NCBI RefSeq assembly: GCF_002878395.1
Contig: NC_061118.1
Location: 92,884,148 to 92,948,147, forward strand
DNA from: Capsicum annuum
Lineage: Eukaryota; Streptophyta; Magnoliopsida; Solanales; Solanaceae
Direction: 5' to 3'
DNA length: 64,000 bases
Of this stretch, positions 59,483-64,000 are shown one piece after another. Positions within the stretch are counted from its first letter, which is position 1. Each line of letters opens with the position of its first letter. The notes beneath the pieces are model-generated. The model searched no databases and was not told the DNA's origin. It saw only the letters and a list, made by a program, of their open reading frames with translations. The position numbers and the translations under genes were made by a program.

Positions 59483-59517
59483 CAAGCTCGTACAAAGTAC
59501 GGGCTTGGGCCATCTAG
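59483..59517 (+). other. Helitron 3' terminal hairpin and CTAG end
   Basis: The hairpin arms are CAAGCTCGTAC and GTACGGGCTTG with a 3-base loop, then GGCCAT and CTAG, with T as the next base. This is the arrangement required of plant Helitron 3' ends. Confidence 0.75.
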
Positions 59518-59680
59518 TGTATATATATATATAGGATAAATTACAGAAACTAGCAACCTTAAGATATTAATTACAATTAATAACAACACTTTCTCAAAAT
59601 TACAACTTATGTCAAAACAAGCAATATTTTAACTTTTCTAGAGTTAAGCACGTGAGTTCCACCAATTGTTTTTCTTTTAC

Positions 59681-59774
59681 CTATTTTCAAGCAATTTACC
59701 CTATTTTCAAGCAATTTACCTATTTTTGGATTCCACCAATTACTTTTTCTTTACCTATTTTCAAGCAATTTACC
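59681..59774 (+). repeat. 20-bp repeat in MULE subterminal region
   Basis: CTATTTTCAAGCAATTTACC occurs at 59681-59700 and 59701-59720 in perfect tandem, and again at 59755-59774. Confidence 0.9.
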
Positions 59775-59997
59775 TATTTCAGTTTCCTCTATTCTAATTT
59801 TTTTTTTCAAAATCGTTATTTGCTCTCTAATTTTAGATAAACTTGTTCCCCAATAATTAAGGGAAGATGATTTTACAGTTAATGCATGTTATTTTTTTTC
59901 ATATAGCTTCTTTTTTGTAAAATAATTTTGACATTTTTTAATCTTCTTCTGCGAATTTTTTTTCTTTGCGGTTTGAAATTTTTGGAGTTACGCGATA

Positions 59998-61155
59998 ATG
60001 CCAGTACATACAAATCGTAGTAGTTCAGTTAATGGGATTCCACCGATGAATTTTAGATCCGATGAACTACCATCGTTTAGTCTTGGTTTAATACAAGATG
60101 AAGAAATTAACTTGATTTCTACTAATTTTTAGTCTAAGAGAGGTGTTAGCAAAGTAGAGGAGAGATCAAATCAATGTAACGATCCAAAAAGATTGTGGAA
60201 ATCATGAAACGGAAAGCATTAAGAAAATCTTCATCCCCAAAATCCACCACAATTTAAAAATCGATGAAAAAGAGAAAGTCGGATGAAAAAGGAGAATCTA
60301 GTCAAATTTCAAGTTCTTTTTTTATCTGATTATGAATCTGAAGAAGAGAAAGTGGAAGAGGTATTTTTCTATTTGTAAAATTTTATAATTTCTGAACAAC
60401 ATGTTCATATATGTATTTTATATAAACAATTTATAAGGTGTATATGTAGTTTTGAGTTTTGTTAAGATATGAAATTGCAGTTGCTAATGGGATGATATGT
60501 ATCTGTTATATATTTAATATATGTATTTTGTATTTAGGTTTGTTACTGATAAGATTTGTATTTGTTATGTATAACATATTTAATATGTATTTTGTATTTA
60601 AGATATGTGTAGGATATTGTATTAGTTACTGAGAAGATTCGTATTTGATGTTCAGTTGTATTCTTTTCTTGTTAACTTAAATTTTGGACCATTCATGTAT
60701 TCATAAAATTTTATGCATTTGTATTTTAATTTTTTTTGGACTGTATGATCATATATGTATTTTGTATATACATTTGATAAATTATCTGCTTATGTGAGAG
60801 TTACTGTTAAGATATGGAATTGTAGTGTGGAGATATGTATTTGTTATTTTTAAGATATGTATTTTGTATGTTGTAATTATATGTAATGCATTTGCTACGG
60901 GTTAGATATGTATTTTGTATTTGTTTGTTCTAAGTTATTATATATGGTGACATATGCTGAGTGCCTTACTTTTGGTGACTATGTTCCAAATATTGACTTT
61001 GATCTAGATCTTCTTCGCACGAGATACATTTTAATATTGTGAAATTATGCTTCGAGGAAAGAAGATGAGAAGGCTGAAAGTGACGATGAAGCACCAATGA
61101 GGCCTCCTAGGGATATTGGGCTAATAGAAGATACAGAAGTGCATGATATTTGAAG
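59998..61155 (+). pseudogene. Ulp1-protease-like passenger ORF of the MULE, remnant
   Basis: The start at 59998 gives MPVHTNRSSSVNGIPPMNF then DELPSFSLGLIQDEEINL, followed by a stop and a basic stretch (SMKKRKSDEKGESSQ, about 60260-60305) that could be a nuclear signal. After a noncoding block rich in ATATGTATTT words, 60955-61153 reads YAECLTFGDYVPNIDFDLDLLRTRY then ESDDEAPMRPPRD and a stop. These N- and C-terminal parts resemble SUMO-protease-like (C48, Ulp1) proteins carried by plant MULEs. The catalytic His-Asp-Cys core is not present, so it is a deletion derivative or an exon/intron remnant. Assignment is by pattern only. Confidence 0.5.
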
Positions 61156-61880
61156 TTTTTTTGTAGTTGTTGTATTTGGCAACATTGAACTTTAGGAGGA
61201 CTAAGATATAGTTGAAAGAAGATATCTTAATATTTTTTTATGTGATTGTTAGATTTTTTATCGTTATGCTACTAAAATAGAATTGTTCGATCTTACTTTA
61301 TGTTATTGTTACGCATATTTTGGTACGAATATGTGATTTCAGTTTTAATTATAATTTTTAGTAATGAATATATATTTGTTTCAGTCATCACATGTATTTT
61401 TTAATGGTATACTTGTATTTTTCATTGTATGCATATGTATTTTTATGTAATACATATAAGGTAACTTGAGGTTGCATATAATATTTTTCATTGTATGAAT
61501 ATGTATTTTTTTGTAATGCATATGTATTTTTAGTAATGCATATATTTTTTTTTCTAGTTATGCACATATACTTTCGAATAATACAAAGTTATTGTATTGT
61601 TTTGCATAAGTCTATGTATTTTTATGAAGCATATGTATTTATGATTTATACATACATAGTTATTCGTATATATCTATGAATAATGCATATTTATTTATGA
61701 TTATTGCATATGTTTTCTTTTAAAAAAAATAAATGAATTTTAAATTCTGATTAAGTAATTGATAAGTCATTAAATGTATTTTTAATTATTTTTATTTATT
61801 ACATAAATATATGTTAACTTATTTTAATTTTTATAGATCGGTATACGTTTTTATTAGAATCTCATATGTATTTTTCATAC
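60405..61880. repeat. ATATGTATTT motif array, left part of the MULE
   Basis: Copies of ATATGTATTT(TGTAT) occur at about 60409, 60519, 60583, 60751, 60833, 60861, 60905, 61437, 61498, 61519, 61630 and 61866, usually 20-110 bp apart, with GCATATGTATTT variants after 61400. Confidence 0.8.
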
Positions 61881-62094
61881 CAAAAAATTGACTTGTATGG
61901 TGTACACTCTTTTACGTATAAATAAATAATGGTATATGTTTTATAAAATATATTCATGATGATAACATTTGCAACAATTTAACTACAAAAAAGTGAACAT
62001 CATCAAAAGTTTGTATCAAAATTTAGAATCATAAAATAATCAATGAAAAAAAACAATTGCTTATGAAGTGAATACATCTGTAAACTTATCATTT

Positions 62095-62515
62095 ATTATT
62101 TTTCCTACATGAACGCCAATTGTGACCTTTAAATCCACATGAACTACAATAATTTTTGTTTTTCTTCTCGAACATATCTCTTTTCGACTTTTCACGATCC
62201 TTCTTTGCAGATCTTCCAGGGAGTCGCTTGTATTATGGGAGTAAAACTATCTCCTCTAATATCTCCTGTGGAATCACTCAATCATCTTTGTGTGGTATAG
62301 GATAAATGGGAAGATCATACGTTCTTGACACAGTTTTTTATTTGTATAGGTCAGAGTAATATGATCCCTTTTGAAAATTCTTGCTATCAAGTACTTCATA
62401 AGCATGCACACACGGCATCTCGTCCTATTGGAATGCATGGCAAGATTTTTTTTCTTAAGGAAAATAATAAAATGTTTATCCTTGTCGTGTACTGTATAGA
62501 CATACTCTGAGGCTA
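62095..62515 (-). pseudogene. MULE transposase C-terminal remnant (SWIM and CCHC zinc fingers)
   Basis: Minus-strand reading gives VYTVHDKDKHFIIFLKKK, then a SWIM-like region SCHAFQ-stop-DEMPCVHAYEVL, then SKNFQKGSYYSDLYK, SRTYDLPIYPIPHKDD with TGA for the expected tryptophan, VIPQEILEEIVLLP, YKRLPGRSAKKDREKSKRD and a final NYCSSCGFKGHNWRSCRKN, a CX2CX4HX4C knuckle. This order (CxC..CxH SWIM finger, GRPxKxR stretch, CCHC) is the C-terminal half of MuDR-type transposases. Three or more stops and a frameshift make it inactive. Confidence 0.8.
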
Positions 62516-62599
62516 GTATAACCTGAAATTATTAAAAGAAAATTAAAATTATAACAACAATTATTCATTTGACATTTGTAATTGTTCCAGTTTAGCAAT

Positions 62600-62870
62600 T
62601 GTATTTTACCAACTCTGCATATGTATATTGCATATCTCAATATGTATTTTTAGAAATATATGGCCTTCATATTTAAAAAAAAAAACAAATTTAGTCAAAC
62701 ACTTAAAACAGAGTGCATATGTATTTGTTAAATACATATAGCCGGTAGCATATGTAAATTGAAATACATGAAAGTAACTACCAGTAATCACATAAACAGA
62801 CTGCATATGTATTTTACAAATACATATAGCTGACAGTATATGTAATGTTAAATGCATATATAAGAAGGAC
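62600..62870. repeat. Palindromic ATATGTATTT/AAATACATAT array, right part of the MULE
   Basis: Inverted pairs GCATATGTATTTGTTAAATACATATA (split here as GCATATGTATTTG and TTAAATACATATA, about 62714-62739) and GCATATGTATTTTA / CAAATACATATA (about 62803-62828) form near-perfect hairpins. Single copies lie at 62620 and 62640. Confidence 0.75.
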
Positions 62871-62871
62871 T

Positions 62872-62980
62872 TACGGTTCTATCCATGATATAAGCAATTA
62901 CAAAAGTGCCAGTATACAGTTTTCTGAGATGACTTGCATCAACAATTATTACAGGTCTACAATGTTCAAACCCTTTGACA
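62872..62980 (-). pseudogene. MULE transposase DDE-domain remnant (first catalytic Asp)
   Basis: Minus-strand reading gives GFEHCRPVIIVDASHLRKLY then TGTFVIAYIMDRTVS. This matches the MULE transposase block GF..CRPVI.VDGTHL...Y.GTL, including the first catalytic aspartate. A GTAAGTCC follows at once, which could be an intron donor. The second aspartate and the glutamate were not found between here and the SWIM region; that interval holds the palindromic array. Confidence 0.75.
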
Positions 62981-63668
62981 CAATAACTTATTAGTATATA
63001 CAAAACTTCGAAACGAAATCCAACATAAACAAATTGTTTAATTGAAACGGGAAAAAATACAAAATAAACTGTAACAATTGTACATCAATATTCAACCACA
63101 TAACGTGATGGAAAACTCTAATTTGTAAAAAGAAATTATCGATCAAACCACTTTGTTCGAGAACTGATCAAACCACTATTGTTACAATTTTTCCAACGAT
63201 TTTCACAAATATAGTTCGAAATTCACAAACAAAATCATATTTGTTTATTGATACCTATATTTGCAGCGTTGTCTTATCAAACTCATCTCAAAATATTAAA
63301 CGATGCACATAAATTTTGGAAGCAGTCATTTTTTTTCAAATTGATATGAGTTGTAGATTATGAAAAACATTTTTGAATTTTGAATTATGTTGCTGTAAAA
63401 TAATGATTGTGGTTAAAATAGAGTCATTAAAGGAAAAGATATCTGTAAAAGGTTAAGAAATCTGTCAAATTAAATGTTCCTTAAATTAAGGAACCATTTT
63501 TTCCATATTAAACTAAAACAGATTGGAGTTCAATTAGGAACAAAATCTTTAGTTGTATATGTATTTAACTAGCAACAGTTTAATCAAATGCTATTTTTTG
63601 TAATGTTGAAAGGGTTGCTATAAAAATTACAATTCAGGCTCTATAGTTGCTATTTCTGAAATTTTCCC

Positions 63669-64000
63669 TATATATATGTAAAAGTATATAAATGGATCCA
63701 ACCACCAATGTATGACGCACTAATTCTGAGGTCGTGTTAGTTTGATCAATTATTGAAGGAAAAAGACATGTTTTTCCCCCTAAAGTAGTCATCAAAACTT
63801 ACTTTAGCCGTTAAACTTAACCTATAATATTTACCCCCTAAACAACTTTAGAATTAATTATATGCCACCCCGAAAACGTAATCCAACTCTCATAATGGAG
63901 AGTGTACTACACTCGCTCCCAAATCAGCGCCATGTTGTTGTCACGTCGGATTTACCTAACAAATTTAAAAATTATTTTATATATATATTTATATATATTT
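63669..64000. other. Unclassified AT-rich sequence after the MULE
   Basis: No ORF, LTR end or inverted terminus is supported. The stretch contains TTACCCCCTAAACAACTTTAG and a later (TA)n run; it resembles degenerate DNA-transposon flank sequence but I cannot assign it. Confidence 0.3.

Larger units (their letters stand above)
58472..59517 (+). mobile_element. Helitron 3' portion, left limit unknown
   Basis: The right end shows the Helitron signature: an 11-bp hairpin CAAGCTCGTAC-AAA-GTACGGGCTTG (59483-59507, one G:T pair), six bases, then CTAG (59514-59517) followed by T. I found no convincing 5' terminus, so the left limit is only the end of the neighbouring LTR fragment. Inside is a tandem duplication (58601-58930) and a short ORF-like stretch (NMDAKDKKRYMMFDQDLDEHNIY, about 59046-59115) that could be a captured exon. 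No helicase is present, so this would be a non-autonomous copy. Confidence 0.6.
59534..63668. mobile_element. Mutator-like element (MULE), ~4.1 kb, decayed
   Basis: Ends form terminal inverted repeats: the left reads GGATAAATTACAGAAACTAG then CAAC, and the right, on the minus strand, reads GGGAAAATTTCAGAAATAG then CAAC. Similarity continues inward about 60 bp. Both ends lie in TA-repeats, so the 9-11 bp duplication expected of MULEs cannot be verified (left ATATATATA, right TATATATAT). It carries transposase remnants on the minus strand (62095-62980) and a Ulp1-like ORF remnant on the plus strand (59998-61155), facing each other. Confidence 0.7.

Noticed and set aside
59520..63680. A clear MULE target-site duplication
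   Set aside because: Both flanks are TA-repeats, so any 8-10 base match is uninformative.
1..64000. Intact host genes, tRNA or rRNA genes, CRISPR arrays
   Set aside because: No continuous exon series, RNA-gene hallmarks or spaced repeats were seen. The only gene-like exon pair is the fragment inside element B.

Overview
The window is a repeat-dense stretch of a plant nuclear genome. It is AT-rich and is made almost entirely of nested, decayed transposable elements. I could support no intact host gene. The kinds of elements and their LTR, leader and polyprotein features resemble repeats of nightshade-family (Solanaceae) genomes such as pepper, tomato or potato. That placement is an inference from family resemblance; the sequence does not prove it.

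Layout, left to right. (1) Positions 1-17222 hold element X, an Athila-type Ty3/gypsy retrotransposon on the + strand. It has the last ~130 bp of its 5' LTR, a tRNA-Asp primer site, broken gag and pol, a long post-pol region with an envelope-position ORF remnant, and a full 3' LTR (15655-17222). A chromovirus-like LTR (to 11794) and a solo LTR with a perfect ATGCC target duplication (12158-14372) sit inside it. (2) Positions 17223-19577 hold an LTR-like fragment (F1) and the leader of a minus-strand chromovirus (E2). (3) E2's LTR runs from 19578 to 47211 but is split by element A (21391-47178, target duplication TTTTG), a Tekay/Del-type chromovirus. A's own 3' LTR is split twice: by element B (29498-40675, another Tekay-type chromovirus) and by element C (41308-46976, a short minus-strand Athila-related element without pol). 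(4) Positions 47212-58471 hold a second F-type fragment interrupted by a minus-strand LTR (G), then by minus-strand chromovirus D (51662-58195). D is the best-preserved polyprotein but is truncated in gag and abuts a fragment of yet another LTR. (5) Positions 58472-59517 end in a Helitron 3' terminus, followed by a ~4.1 kb Mutator-like element (59534-63668). That element carries a decayed transposase on the minus strand and a Ulp1-protease-like ORF remnant on the plus strand, embedded in arrays of an ATATGTATTT motif.

How the parts relate. X, A, B and D each preserve the gag-protease-RT-RNase H-integrase order, but with stops, frameshifts and lost catalytic residues, so none looks autonomous. 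C shares the post-pol and pre-LTR architecture of X and the same primer-site type, so it probably depended on an X-like Athila partner. The insertion order can be read from the nesting: E2 precedes A, A precedes B and C, F2 precedes G, G precedes D, and F1 precedes X.

The most unusual items are: a 588-bp insert in B's reverse transcriptase that carries a GRF-type zinc-finger gene fragment with a promoter-like TATA box and a 64-bp GT-AG intron; the Mutator-like element with its Ulp1-like passenger and palindromic motif arrays; the three AAGTTGRGGGT tracts and homopurine block conserved between X and C; and the short near-palindromic motif arrays found independently in several LTR and UTR regions.
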